Shown here one piece after another: positions 13,912 to 21,940 of a stretch of DNA of 64,000 bases. Positions within the stretch are counted from its first letter, which is position 1. Each line of letters begins with the position of its first letter. The position numbers were made by a program, and so were the translations under genes. This DNA is from Synechococcus sp. UW69 (lineage in GTDB: Bacteria; Cyanobacteriota; Cyanobacteriia; PCC-6307; Cyanobiaceae). The stretch spans positions 248,001 through 312,000 of the forward strand of contig NZ_UCNW01000008.1 in assembly GCF_900474185.1 (NCBI RefSeq), in the 5' to 3' direction. Below the pieces are notes generated by a model. It saw only the letters and a program-made list of their open reading frames with translations. It did no database searches and was not told where the DNA came from.

Positions 13912-14070
13912 ATGCCGTTTTCCGATCGCAGTGTTCTGACAGGACTTCTTGTCTTTGCCATAGGGGTTGTGCTCGGCATCGGGATTGGTTCGGCTAGCGC
14001 CGTATCGGCCCTGACCCAGGGGGCACCCGATGTTCTCCAGACATGGTCGGGTGTTGTGGCACTCCCTTGA
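13912..14070 (+). CDS. Small single-span membrane protein
   Basis: A 52-residue protein, MPFSDRSVLTGLLVFAIGVV then LGIGIGSASAVSALTQ, one glycine-rich helix followed by a short lumen- or periplasm-facing tail. The end of the helix looks like a possible signal-peptidase site (SASA-V). The 150 nt after it, up to 14219, hold no gene I can support. Confidence 0.6.
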   Translation: MPFSDRSVLTGLLVFAIGVVLGIGIGSASAVSALTQGAPDVLQTWSGVVALP

Positions 14071-14218
14071 AGGCTTGACTCCGCATCGTTTCCCGCCTAT
14101 CAGATGCTGAAATCGGGTGAGCTGCGCGATGTTGTCAAATGACCGAATGATTTTCAGTCGTGAGAAAAGAACGATTCGGCAATTGCTTAATCGACTGCAG
14201 CGGATTTTGTTTGGCTAG

Positions 14219-14389
14219 TTAGCGCGTTCCAATACTGATATTGCCAACACCAATCAGATGTTCGAGTCGCGCTGTGAGCTTCAACTCAGTGCGATCAAAG
14301 CCATCCTGATTTCCCGAAACGTAAGCAAGCTCTTCTGTGGTGATCACCTGGTGGGTGACAGCATCAAGGTAAATCTGAACCAGGGACAT
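14219..14389 (-). CDS. Small protein, paralogue of 18494-18676
   Basis: A 56-residue protein starting MSLVQIYLDAVTHQVITTEE. It matches the protein at 18494 over nearly all its length: [LI]-[FY]-L-[DE]-A-[VM]-x3-VIT-x2-E-[LM]-A-[WY]-V and a closing RLxxLIxxGxIxxGxR. The fold is probably three helices. The start at the internal ATG is chosen by that alignment. Function unknown. Confidence 0.7.
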   Translation of the reverse strand: MSLVQIYLDAVTHQVITTEELAYVSGNQDGFDRTELKLTARLEHLIGVGNISIGTR

Positions 14390-14466
14390 CCTCAACGTCA
14401 CCATTCGAAGGCCATCCTGGCAACACTGGAATGCAAACGGCGAATCGGGCCGCGAACGACAGAACT

Positions 14467-14964
14467 ATGGATCGGCAGACCATTCAGAACCTGATCAAGC
14501 AATGCAGCGTGGGACTGTTTGATCTGGCCTGTGCCGTCAGCGGACATCCAAGCTGGGATCTGAGCCTGCCTGTCGGAGTGATCGATGCAAGACGCACCAA
14601 ACCGAAACTGATCGTGAGTGCAATCGGCACGATCAACTCGACGTTGAAGGCCTCATCCACCATTGCTCACCCTTTGATGGTGCAGCTGTTCGAGCGTTTT
14701 GAAGACGTGGGCTTGGAACAAGCTCTCACCGAAATGAAGAACGGAGAGGAGGGAGAGGCTTTCGCAGAGGTTTGGCAGGCTTACAGGGATGAACGCCGTA
14801 GCGGTGATGCCCCAATGTGGAGCATCGAAGACGCCACGGCCTTCGTCGTGCAGTCTCGTGAGGCCCACGCTGACCGAGAGGTGGCATGCGTCGCCGTTCT
14901 CCCTGGGGAGCCCCATCGCATCATCACGTTTTCGGTGCCCATTGCCTTCCTGACACGAGATTGA
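14467..14964 (+). CDS. Hypothetical protein
   Basis: A protein of about 165 residues from ATG 14467 (MDRQTIQNLIKQCSVGLFDL). It has a hydrophobic middle segment (PKLIVSAIGTINSTLKASST), an acidic helical region (EMKNGEEGEAFAEVWQAYRD) and a beta-rich end (ACVAVLPGEPHRIITFSVP). No motif allows a functional call. It precedes the TauE/SafE gene by 35 nt on the same strand. Confidence 0.6.
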   Translation: MDRQTIQNLIKQCSVGLFDLACAVSGHPSWDLSLPVGVIDARRTKPKLIVSAIGTINSTLKASSTIAHPLMVQLFERFEDVGLEQALTEMKNGEEGEAFAEVWQAYRDERRSGDAPMWSIEDATAFVVQSREAHADREVACVAVLPGEPHRIITFSVPIAFLTRD

Positions 14965-14998
14965 ACAGGCCTATCGCGATGCGCCAAGCCAAGCAGGC

Positions 14999-15769
14999 AT
15001 GAGTGTTTCCGAACTGCTAACCCAAATCGCCCTCTTGGGTATTGCCATTGGAGCCAATGGCCTATCAGCACTAGCGGGCGGTGGCGCTGGACTGGTTCAA
15101 CTCCCAGCGCTCATCCTTCTTGGCCTTCCATTTGCCATGGCACTGGCCACTCATAAGGTTGCCAGCGTTGCTCTGGGGCTCGGAGCGACGGGGCGTCACT
15201 GGCGAGCCAGCAGCCTTGACCTCAAACGCTCTGCAGTGGTGCTCGGTGCCGGTTTACCGGGGGTCTGCTTGGGCGCCAGCATGGTTCTTGCCCTGCCAGA
15301 TCAAGCGGCCACCGCAAGCCTCGGTCTGCTGACGCTGGGGCTAGGGGTTTACTCGGCGCGGAAACCAGATCTGGGAACGATGGACGCGCCCCGCCCCCTG
15401 ACGGCCAGCACCGTCGGAGTCGGAGCCTGCGGACTGTTCATTATTGGAATCCTCAACGGTTCGCTGACCTCGGGGACAGGTTTGTTTGTCACCCTTTGGC
15501 TGGTGCGCTGGTTCGGACTGAGCTACGCGAGAGCCGTAGCCCACACGCTGGTTTTGGTGGGGTTGGGATGGAATGGAGTGGGAGCGCTGGTGCTGGGTTT
15601 GAGCGGAGAGATCCGCTGGGACTGGCTGCCAGCACTGGTTCTCGGATCGCTCATCGGAGGCTTTCTGGGCGCCCACTACTCACTTGTGAAAGGAAGTCGT
15701 CTGGTCAAACGATCCTTCGAAATCTTGGCGCTGCTGATGGGGGGATCTCTTCTAATCCGCTGTCTCTGA
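14999..15769 (+). CDS. TauE/SafE-family sulfite/anion exporter
   Basis: A 256-residue polytopic membrane protein with about eight helices in two similar halves. The first half contains IGANGLSALAGGGAGLVQLP and the second half GILNGSLTSGTGLFVTLWLV, the paired glycine-rich motifs of the TauE/SafE family. Family members export sulfite, sulfoacetate or related anions; the substrate here is unknown. Its 3' end overlaps the convergent 15752 gene by 18 nt. Confidence 0.85.
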   Translation: MSVSELLTQIALLGIAIGANGLSALAGGGAGLVQLPALILLGLPFAMALATHKVASVALGLGATGRHWRASSLDLKRSAVVLGAGLPGVCLGASMVLALPDQAATASLGLLTLGLGVYSARKPDLGTMDAPRPLTASTVGVGACGLFIIGILNGSLTSGTGLFVTLWLVRWFGLSYARAVAHTLVLVGLGWNGVGALVLGLSGEIRWDWLPALVLGSLIGGFLGAHYSLVKGSRLVKRSFEILALLMGGSLLIRCL

Positions 15770-16024
15770 ATCGGAGCCCTCAAGGAAACGCCCAGAGAAT
15801 CGCGTTGCCAGTACCACCGTTGCAGCCCCGTAGGCAATGAACGTCACCGCCTGACCAGCACTGGCTGTTTCATAGACCTCACCCGTCAGCAGCATCCAGT
15901 CCATCAGGGACGCCACAGTTCCCCAAATCACCACCCAGACGGACACATAAGCAACGCCACGAAAGGTCCGATCCACAAGCCCAGGGGTTAATCCTCTCAA
16001 CGCTAAGGGAAGCTGGTTGAACAA
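15752..16024 (-). CDS. Small membrane protein with two or three helices
   Basis: A 90-residue protein: FRGVAYVSVWVVIWGTVASL, then WMLLTGEVYETASAGQAVTF and a further helix AATVVLATRF, ending in an acidic tail GSDSETAD. Convergent with the TauE/SafE gene. No known family. Confidence 0.65.
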   Translation of the reverse strand: MFNQLPLALRGLTPGLVDRTFRGVAYVSVWVVIWGTVASLMDWMLLTGEVYETASAGQAVTFIAYGAATVVLATRFSGRFLEGSDSETAD

Positions 16025-16045
16025 GGAGGGCCGGCGGCTCCCGTA

Positions 16046-16342
16046 ATGTCGGTGATTGATCCGATTGAGGGGATGCCGAAGAAACGCCGCAAGCTCAACA
16101 AGGACATGGAAGCGGAAATGGCCGCTGCCAAGCGAAAAATTGAGCTAGTGGGCGCGCTGATCAACGACATCCGGAATGAAGACATCCAGGCTGAGTACCT
16201 CGGCGCCTTCACGCAGATCCGAAGCGCCGTGGTGAATCTCATCGCTAAGTACACCACCGACGGATTCTGCGAAGAAACAGAAGGCCTGCTCGCGCTTTAC
16301 AAGGGGCTGATCCAACAATTTGAAGAGGAGTACGAGCTCTGA
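16046..16342 (+). CDS. Hypothetical helical protein
   Basis: A 98-residue protein with a basic N-terminal segment (PKKRRKLNKDMEAEMAAAKR) and a helical acidic remainder (LLALYKGLIQQFEEEYEL). Probably an all-alpha cytosolic protein; start at ATG 16046 or the internal ATG 16073. No family recognised. Confidence 0.65.
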   Translation: MSVIDPIEGMPKKRRKLNKDMEAEMAAAKRKIELVGALINDIRNEDIQAEYLGAFTQIRSAVVNLIAKYTTDGFCEETEGLLALYKGLIQQFEEEYEL

Positions 16343-16422
16343 AGCGGAGATCACGTCGGTCGTCATGGGAACAGGCACTGACGTAGCGCACCGTTTAAGT
16401 TCATCGACCTTTGTTCCAAGCC

Positions 16423-16548
16423 ATGGCTCTTCGCCAGAACGACCCGCAGGTGTCACCACTGCGGCTGAAGATCACAGTTTTGATCGCCGGCTTCGGGCCA
16501 CTGCTCGCCGTCGGCCTCTGGCTGCAGTCCAAAGGTTTTTTCAACTGA
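16423..16548 (+). CDS. 41-residue single-span membrane protein
   Basis: MALRQNDPQVSPLRLKITVL then IAGFGPLLAVGLWLQSKGFFN. One transmembrane helix with a polar N-terminus. It ends 4 nt before the DUF481-like outer-membrane gene, so both may be co-expressed. Absent from longer frame lists, but composition and spacing are convincing. Confidence 0.6.
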   Translation: MALRQNDPQVSPLRLKITVLIAGFGPLLAVGLWLQSKGFFN

Positions 16549-16552
16549 CGCC

Positions 16553-17452
16553 ATGCACCGTTTTCTCGCCACCGCTGGACTGCTGTCCCTCGGCATGCTC
16601 CCCAGCCTGAGCTGGGCCGAAACCGTCAACTTGACCCTGCGCAACGGCGACAGTCTTCACGGGGAACTGATTGAGCGGAATTCAGAGGATGGAACGATGG
16701 TGCTCAACCACCCCCAGTTGGGGCGGTTGGAACTCACCGCAGAACAACTCCAACCGGCCGAAACCAAGCCCCTCTGGACAAGCTCTATATCCGCGGGTCT
16801 GATCGGCAATGAGAAGGACGGCGACAGCTCCATGTCGATCAGCTTCACCGGAAAAACCCGCTACAAAGATGAACAGCAGAAGCTGTCGTTGAGTGGCAGT
16901 TTCAATGCAAGTAAGTCGAAGGATTCGGGGGAGGCACTCTCCATCGATACGGAGAAGGGATCTGCGGAACTCCGATACGACAAACCCATCGGATCCAACC
17001 TCGATTTGTTTGCTCTGAGCAGTTACCAGTACAACGGCACCAATGATTCCGGGGTGAACACCGTGCTGGGAAACATCGGTGTGGCTTTCCCACTGATGAA
17101 GTCAGAAACAACTGATTTCACCGTGTCCATCGGTCCTTCGGTGCAGTGGAGCGGAGGAGGCATCACCTGTGCCAGCGACACGTTTTGCGGCAACACCTAC
17201 GGCGGCGCAACGCTCACCGCAGATCTCAGCTGGAAACCCATGCCAACGCTGAAGTTTGGACTTCAAAACCAATTCACAACGGTCTGGGCGAACGAGATTC
17301 AACCAGGCAACACCCTTACCGCTGAGGTCCGTTACTACCCCGCCGTGAACAGCAAGTTGTTCACAACATTGCGGGTTCAATCGATTTACCAAAGCATGAG
17401 CACTCCACAGGTGAACAACACCATCACAGCTCAGGTGGGCGCCGACTTCTGA
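16553..17452 (+). CDS. DUF481-like outer-membrane beta-barrel protein
   Basis: A 299-residue exported protein. A signal peptide (MHRFLATAGLLSLGML...SWA) is followed by a short beta domain (VNLTLRNGDSLHGELIERNS) and a long series of amphipathic strands such as SLSGSFNASKSKDSGEALS and LTAEVRYYPAVNSKLF. The last residue is Phe (VGADF), the usual outer-membrane barrel ending. This agrees with DUF481 barrels of Gram-negative bacteria. A CASDTFCG loop could form a disulfide. The stop overlaps the next start by one base (TGATG). Confidence 0.8.
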   Translation: MHRFLATAGLLSLGMLPSLSWAETVNLTLRNGDSLHGELIERNSEDGTMVLNHPQLGRLELTAEQLQPAETKPLWTSSISAGLIGNEKDGDSSMSISFTGKTRYKDEQQKLSLSGSFNASKSKDSGEALSIDTEKGSAELRYDKPIGSNLDLFALSSYQYNGTNDSGVNTVLGNIGVAFPLMKSETTDFTVSIGPSVQWSGGGITCASDTFCGNTYGGATLTADLSWKPMPTLKFGLQNQFTTVWANEIQPGNTLTAEVRYYPAVNSKLFTTLRVQSIYQSMSTPQVNNTITAQVGADF

Positions 17453-17901
17453 TGACAACACCACCCATGCTTCAACCGCCGCTGGACGCAGAACAGATCC
17501 GTGCCCTGTTCACCAAGCCCTACGGAACACCCGGGCCCACAGCTGCACAATGGAAGGCTGTTTACGCCGACGACGTTCACTTCACCGATCCAACCCAGGA
17601 ACGGCAGGGAATTGACGCTTACATCCTTGCCCAGGAAGGTCTGATGCAGCGCTGTGATGACGTTTTCCTGGAAACAGAAACGGTGGCGGTGAACGGAGAA
17701 ACAGCCTTCGTTGAATGGCGCATGGGCCTAAAAATCAAAGGGATTGAATTCATCTATCCCGGCGCAACCCGACTCAGCTTCAATCCAGATGGAAAGATCG
17801 GGGATCATCGTGATTATTTCGATTTCGTCGGTCCCACATTCGCTCCTGTTCCTGTGATTGGTGGGCTGGTGCGATGGCTGTACAAACGGTTCGTTGCCTG
17901 A
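17452..17901 (+). CDS. SnoaL/NTF2-like protein
   Basis: A 149-residue protein with the cone-shaped NTF2-like pattern: a helical N-terminal part, WKAVYADDVHFTDPTQERQG (typical 'D-V-x-F-x-D-P' strand), YILAQEGLMQRCDDVFLETE and later FNPDGKIGDHRDYFDFVG. This matches SnoaL-like polyketide-cyclase/limonene-epoxide-hydrolase-type families, many of which have unknown substrates. It follows the outer-membrane gene with a one-base overlap. Confidence 0.8.
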   Translation: MTTPPMLQPPLDAEQIRALFTKPYGTPGPTAAQWKAVYADDVHFTDPTQERQGIDAYILAQEGLMQRCDDVFLETETVAVNGETAFVEWRMGLKIKGIEFIYPGATRLSFNPDGKIGDHRDYFDFVGPTFAPVPVIGGLVRWLYKRFVA

Positions 17902-18436
17902 AACAGCACAGCAGGGGCATCTGTTGATCGGTCCCCCCGGCAGTGGAAAGTCCACCCTCGCCGGGATCCTCGCTCCATTGCTCCGTGCAAGGGTGATCTC
18001 CAACGACGCGCTGAGGAAACAGCTTTGGGGGGACGCAAACGTTCAAGGTCCCTGGCCTGAACTCGAACCCCTCCTCTATGAAGCCATCGACAGCGCCCTG
18101 GCTGCTGGCGAGAACGTGCTTTTGGATGCCACCCATGCGCAACTCAGCTGGCGCCAACGGTTGATGCACAGAGATTTAGGGGTGAGGCGCCTGAAGTGGA
18201 TCGGCTGGTGGCTACAGACACCGCTGGACCGCTGCCTTGTCTGGAACCAGTGCCGTGAACGAATGGTGCCGGAACAGGTGATTCATGCGATGCACCGAAC
18301 GCTGACCAGCCGTGCTGATCGACCCGATAAGAGAGAGGGATTCTCAAGTTTGATTCGCCTCAATCTCGCCAGCTCAGACCACCAAGAACAGATCAATCGA
18401 GCAGTTCAAACCATTCTTGGCCATGAAGAAAGGTAA
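17894..18436 (+). CDS. P-loop kinase (polynucleotide-kinase-like)
   Basis: About 180 residues. A Walker A motif HLLIGPPGSGKSTLAG lies at the N-terminus, followed by ISNDALRKQLWG and VLLDATHAQLSWRQRL, which fits the AAA/zeta-toxin/PNK-3' group of small-molecule or RNA kinases (D-A-T-x3-x-x-x-R motif). A late R-x-x-x-R region (RTLTSRADRPDKREG) may form the lid. The start is a TTG (17894 or 17858) overlapping the preceding gene; the shorter one puts the P-loop in the usual N-terminal place. Substrate unknown. Confidence 0.7.
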   Translation: MPETAQQGHLLIGPPGSGKSTLAGILAPLLRARVISNDALRKQLWGDANVQGPWPELEPLLYEAIDSALAAGENVLLDATHAQLSWRQRLMHRDLGVRRLKWIGWWLQTPLDRCLVWNQCRERMVPEQVIHAMHRTLTSRADRPDKREGFSSLIRLNLASSDHQEQINRAVQTILGHEER

Positions 18437-18493
18437 GCAGGTCATGCACGCCCCTTTGAGTCCCATCAACGTGATTTGAACAGCATCAGTGCC

Positions 18494-18676
18494 ATGACTC
18501 TCGGAGAACTGTTTCTGGAAGCCATGTCCACCGGCGTGATCACCAACGGTGAAATGGCGTGGGTGACCGACCGACAAGATCAATTCACGCGAACCGAGGA
18601 AGCCGTCGCGCAGCGACTCGGCCGACTCATCGACGAAGGCACGATTCAGCTGGGTTGCCGCATGCCGGCGGCCTGA
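18494..18676 (+). CDS. Small protein, paralogue of 14219-14389
   Basis: A 60-residue protein starting MTLGELFLEAMSTGVITNGE. It is clearly related to the gene at 14219-14389 on the other strand (see there for the shared pattern), ending GRLIDEGTIQLGCRMP. Divergence shows the duplication is not recent. Function unknown. Confidence 0.7.
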   Translation: MTLGELFLEAMSTGVITNGEMAWVTDRQDQFTRTEEAVAQRLGRLIDEGTIQLGCRMPAA

Positions 18677-18706
18677 GCAAGGGCAGTGCCTTGATGCAGT
18701 GCCCTA

Positions 18707-19108
18707 ATGACGCGCATTTCCTGCCGCTACACCGGCGACCTGCACTGCTCAGCAGAACATGGGCCCTCAGGCGTGGCATTGCACACCGATGCACCGCCTG
18801 ATCACGACGGACGTGGTGAAAGCTTTTCACCAACAGATTTGTTGGCCACCGCTCTTGGCACCTGCATCTTGACCGTGATGGGAATCACGGCCAAACGCCG
18901 AAATTGGACGGTTACTGATGCAGAAGCATCGGTGGAAAAAATCATGAGCCAATCGGGGCCCCGCAGGATCGAGACACTTCGGGTCAGCATCACCCTGCCG
19001 ATAGGGTTGTCAGAGGAGCAGGTTCAGTTGTTCAAACGTGTTGTGAATGACTGCCCTGTGAAACGCAATCTTGAGCCATCCATGACGATTGATTTGATCT
19101 GGTGCTGA
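18707..19108 (+). CDS. OsmC family peroxidase-like protein
   Basis: A 133-residue OsmC/Ohr-type protein, a thiol-dependent peroxidase fold. The first cysteine lies in ATALGTCILTVMGITAKRRN and the second in VVNDCPVKRNL, the standard pair for hydroperoxide reduction; ESFSPTDLLA is the family's helix N-cap. The central strand SITLPIGLSEEQVQLFKRVV is typical. It would detoxify organic hydroperoxides or act on an unknown substrate. Confidence 0.9.
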   Translation: MTRISCRYTGDLHCSAEHGPSGVALHTDAPPDHDGRGESFSPTDLLATALGTCILTVMGITAKRRNWTVTDAEASVEKIMSQSGPRRIETLRVSITLPIGLSEEQVQLFKRVVNDCPVKRNLEPSMTIDLIWC

Positions 19109-19169
19109 TCATCCGCATCGATCCAAAGACGGGTTTAAAGCGGAGATAAGAAGAGCAAGAGGAGGAATC

Positions 19170-19664
19170 GTGAGACTTCACTTCATACCGATTCATGTCT
19201 TCCGAGAAACTCCATCGGTGACCTTCTTTGATGCTGGGGTCCCAGGGAGCAATGGCACCGACGTGGTCGCCCACCATGGCGCCGCCACATCCCCCCCCGA
19301 TCAAGACGGCTCAGAGCAGTACTACGTCCACCGTCATCAGGTGGACAACAACCTGGTGTTAGAAGGAGCTCGTACTTTCACGCTGCTCAATCCAGCCTGG
19401 GATCACCCCCATCACATCATTCATTTGATCCGCGCGATGGGTGCTCTCCAAATCCCGATCGGGACCTACCACCGCTCAGTTTCCAGCATCGACGGCAGTC
19501 TGGTTCTGAACCAGTCCATGCGTGATCGCGAATTTGATTACAGAACGGAATTCATCCCCATACGACTTCAAGCACAAGAGGATCTCCGGAAAGCAAAAGC
19601 AACGGTTCCATGGATCTGGAGCTGGAAAGATGGGCACATCTGCAGAGATCACGGATCTCAGTGA
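19170..19664 (+). CDS. Cupin-like hypothetical protein
   Basis: A 164-residue protein with GAGGAGG directly upstream of a GTG start (19170), a strong ribosome-binding site. The central YYVHRHQVDNNLVLEGARTF and PHHIIHLIRAMGALQIPIGT resemble the two metal-binding strands of a cupin barrel, with several His that could bind a metal. The evidence for the fold is moderate and no substrate can be proposed. Its 3' end overlaps the 19658 gene by 7 nt. Confidence 0.6.
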   Translation: MRLHFIPIHVFRETPSVTFFDAGVPGSNGTDVVAHHGAATSPPDQDGSEQYYVHRHQVDNNLVLEGARTFTLLNPAWDHPHHIIHLIRAMGALQIPIGTYHRSVSSIDGSLVLNQSMRDREFDYRTEFIPIRLQAQEDLRKAKATVPWIWSWKDGHICRDHGSQ

Positions 19665-19810
19665 TGGTGTTTCCGTCGTCGTGAATGACGACGAATGCGC
19701 TTCACCAATCGGTCGCTGATGGCGTTATCCGCTGCACACTCCAGCTGATTCCAGCGCCATCCCAGCAAAGACAGCAATAAGACGATTGCAATTGCGATCA
19801 ACCAACCCAC
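19658..19810 (-). CDS. 50-residue membrane protein with very basic tail
   Basis: From a GTG start: MGWLIAIAIVLLLSLLGWRW then NQLECAADNAISDRLVKRIR and a final RRHSRRRKHHH. A single N-terminal transmembrane helix and a His/Arg-rich C-terminus that would lie in the cytosol and could contact nucleic acid or acidic lipids. An in-frame stop lies three codons upstream of the GTG. Unknown function. Confidence 0.5.
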   Translation of the reverse strand: MGWLIAIAIVLLLSLLGWRWNQLECAADNAISDRLVKRIRRHSRRRKHHH

Positions 19811-19832
19811 GGCTACAGCTCAGAGTGACAGC

Positions 19833-19988
19833 TCAGAGACAAAGACTGCTGGTCCAGAGTTCTTCCTCGTCACCGAGATGTGTCCGAACGCAGGTGGTCA
19901 CGCACTCACCATCATCAACCGAACAGGTGGTGATGCACTCAAGGCATGCCTCAACAGAATCCCAGGTTCCAGCCTGCTGTTGCTCCAT
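19833..19988 (-). CDS. 51-residue cysteine-rich helical protein
   Basis: MEQQQAGTWDSVEACLECIT then TCSVDDGECVTTCVRTHLGD. Five cysteines with C-x2-C-x3-C and C-x3-C spacing on helices, reminiscent of small Cys-rich four-helix proteins (DUF326/copper-storage-like), although much shorter. Metal binding is a guess from the spacing. It lies 22 nt before the GTG of the basic-tailed membrane protein on the same strand, suggesting a pair. Confidence 0.6.
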   Translation of the reverse strand: MEQQQAGTWDSVEACLECITTCSVDDGECVTTCVRTHLGDEEELWTSSLCL

Positions 19989-20073
19989 GGCGCTCTCAAC
20001 CGACTGAAGGAGTTGTAGGTCGCCGATGGATCTCTGTCACAGCTTCCATGAAGACGAGTGAAGGAGGCGGGTT

Positions 20074-20277
20074 TTAGCGCTGACCGTCCTGATCGAGGCT
20101 GAATTCCAGCAATGCTGCCGTGAGCAAGGTCTTCATCGTCTGCAGTGCCTCCTGCTCCCTTGGATCCGGCCCCCCAGGCCATTTCTCGAGATGAAAGCTC
20201 ACCGAGCGATGGAGCAGGCGAACAGCCTCGAGATCAAGATCGAACTGGAGCGTGGCGCGGGACTCACTCATATCCAC
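20074..20277 (-). CDS. Small hypothetical protein
   Basis: About 67 residues, MDMSESRATLQFDLDLEAVR then WPGGPDPREQEALQTMKTLL. The first ATG (20277) is chosen because AGGGAG lies 8 nt upstream. It looks like a small alpha/beta or helical cytosolic protein. It is divergent from the 20357 gene across a palindromic intergenic region. Confidence 0.65.
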   Translation of the reverse strand: MDMSESRATLQFDLDLEAVRLLHRSVSFHLEKWPGGPDPREQEALQTMKTLLTAALLEFSLDQDGQR

Positions 20278-20334
20278 ATTCTCCCTAACGCCGGCTCACC
20301 ATGGCCAGATCGTTGACAGCGAGAAACCTAGGGA

Positions 20335-20352
20335 GTAGTACACAATTACTAC
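20335..20352. promoter_or_regulatory. Perfect palindrome GTAGTA-N6-TACTAC
   Basis: An 18-bp hyphenated palindrome lies 4 nt before the ATG at 20357 and 57 nt before the divergent start at 20277. The GTA...TAC arms recall NtcA boxes, but the spacers available (N6, N9 or N12) do not fit GTA-N8-TAC. It may be an operator for another dimeric regulator. Confidence 0.4.
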
Positions 20353-20356
20353 ACTC

Positions 20357-20617
20357 ATGGCTATGGAGTCCTTGAACGTACCCCTTGCTGGGACTTGGCC
20401 ACCGATGGGCGCAGGGCAGCTACGGCCCAGTCGATCCCTCATGGTGTGCCTCACCTGCCAGCACTTTCAGCACACCCTTGCCGAGGCAGGAGTCACTCAG
20501 CCGGTCTGCGCACGCCATCAACAATTGCTCCCCCAGGGAGCACACCTTGATCACCGCTGCCACCAGTGGATGCAGCGACTGGAGAAGGAGATCGGCTGGT
20601 GCCCAGAGGGGGCCTAA
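20357..20617 (+). CDS. Cysteine/histidine-rich small protein
   Basis: An 86-residue protein. After a polar N-terminus it has CLTCQHFQHTLAEAG, CARHQQLLPQGAHLDHRCHQ and a final GWCPEG, so a set of Cys and His that could form one or two zinc sites. The clustering resembles small cyanobacterial zinc proteins without a known role. A palindrome precedes it and the psbA terminator lies just downstream. Confidence 0.65.
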   Translation: MAMESLNVPLAGTWPPMGAGQLRPSRSLMVCLTCQHFQHTLAEAGVTQPVCARHQQLLPQGAHLDHRCHQWMQRLEKEIGWCPEGA

Positions 20618-20647
20618 TTCGCTTCAAATCCTGCACAACCACAAACA

Positions 20648-20673
20648 AAAGCCCCCTCGTGAGAGGGGGCTTT
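20648..20673 (-). terminator. Terminator of psbA, probably bidirectional
   Basis: AAAGCCCCCTC-GTGA-GAGGGGGCTTT is a perfect 11-bp stem between psbA and the convergent 20357 gene. On the minus strand it is followed by TTTTGTTTG, supporting psbA termination; on the plus strand by a shorter T run. Confidence 0.85.
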
Positions 20674-20731
20674 CCGATTCAGTTGATCTGAATCGTTTGG
20701 TCTGTTCCAGAAGGAACAGGTTGATTCCAGA

Positions 20732-21808
20732 TCAACCGATGGCAGGAGCCTGCAGAGCCACAGGAGTGGACTCAACAGCAGCCAGGTCGAGGGGGAAGTT
20801 GTGAGCGTTGCGCTCGTGCATCACTTCCATGCCGAGGCCGGCACGGTTGATCATGTCGGCCCAGGTGTTCAGGACGCGGCCCTGACTATCCAGGATGGAC
20901 TGGTTGAAGTTGAAACCGTTCAGGTTGAAGGCCATGGTTGACACGCCCATGGACGTGAACCAGATGCCGACAACAGGCCAAGCACCCAGGAAGAAGTGAA
21001 GGCTACGGCTGTTGTTGAAGGAGGCGTATTGGAAGATCAGGCGACCGAAGTAACCGTGGGCAGCCACGATGTTGTAGGTCTCTTCCTCTTGGCCAAACTT
21101 GTAGCCGTAGTTCTGGGACTCGCTCTCGGTGGTTTCACGCACCAGGGAGGAGGTCACCAGGGAGCCGTGCATGGCGGAGAACAAGCTGCCGCCGAAGACA
21201 CCTGCGACGCCCAACATGTGGAAGGGGTGCATCAGGATGTTGTGCTCGGCCTGGAACACCAACATGTAGTTGAAGGTGCCAGAGATGCCCAGGGGCATTG
21301 CGTCAGAGAAGGAGCCCTGACCGAAGGGGTAAACCAGGAAGACAGCAGAGGCTGCAGCAACAGGTGCGCTGTAAGCAACGCAGATCCAGGGGCGCATGCC
21401 CAGGCGGTAGGAGAGTTCCCACTCACGACCCATGTAGGCGTAGATGCCGATGAGGAAGTGGAAAACAACCAGCTGGAAGGGGCCGCCGTTGTACAGCCAC
21501 TCATCGAGGGAAGCAGCTTCCCAGATGGGGTAGAAGTGCAGGCCGATGGCGTTTGAAGAAGGAACAACAGCACCGGAGATGATGTTGTTGCCGTAGATCA
21601 GGGAGCCAGCGACAGGCTCACGGATGCCATCGATATCGACAGGGGGTGCTGCGATAAACGCAATGGTGAAGCAGATGGTGGCCGCCAAGAGGCAGGGAAT
21701 CATCAGTACGCCGAACCAACCCACATAAATGCGGTTGTTGGTGTCGGTAACCCACTGACAAAAGGCTTCCCAATTGCTCTGGCGTCCGCTGCGAATTGCG
21801 GTGGACAT
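20732..21808 (-). CDS. psbA: Photosystem II D1 protein, D1:2-type
   Basis: A 358-residue full-length D1 reaction-centre protein of thylakoid PSII, binding P680, pheophytin, QB and the Mn4CaO5 cluster. It begins [16 protein letters not shown] (ATG at 21808, 11 codons inside the longest frame). The residue equivalent to standard position 130 is Glu ([13 protein letters not shown], Glu129 here), the high-light D1:2 form; D1:1 forms have Gln there. The C-terminus [19 protein letters not shown] contains the processing site after Ala344. The 5' leader holds a CCCC-ATTTTTT-GGGG hairpin and no clear Shine-Dalgarno. A terminator follows. Confidence 0.98.
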   Translation of the reverse strand: MSTAIRSGRQSNWEAFCQWVTDTNNRIYVGWFGVLMIPCLLAATICFTIAFIAAPPVDIDGIREPVAGSLIYGNNIISGAVVPSSNAIGLHFYPIWEAASLDEWLYNGGPFQLVVFHFLIGIYAYMGREWELSYRLGMRPWICVAYSAPVAAASAVFLVYPFGQGSFSDAMPLGISGTFNYMLVFQAEHNILMHPFHMLGVAGVFGGSLFSAMHGSLVTSSLVRETTESESQNYGYKFGQEEETYNIVAAHGYFGRLIFQYASFNNSRSLHFFLGAWPVVGIWFTSMGVSTMAFNLNGFNFNQSILDSQGRVLNTWADMINRAGLGMEVMHERNAHNFPLDLAAVESTPVALQAPAIG

Positions 21809-21940
21809 AGAAGAAAAGAAGACGAATGAACCTCTCCCCAAAAAATGGGGACAGGTGGACCAAGCCTATGGACGGAACCTTCCGTTACATGAGATTTAAA
21901 CAATCAGAATCAGGTCTCAAGCAATCTTCATTAAGCACTT

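Noticed and set aside
20335-20352. NtcA box
   Set aside because: The palindrome has GTA and TAC arms but none of the possible spacers is 8 nt, so it does not fit the NtcA consensus.
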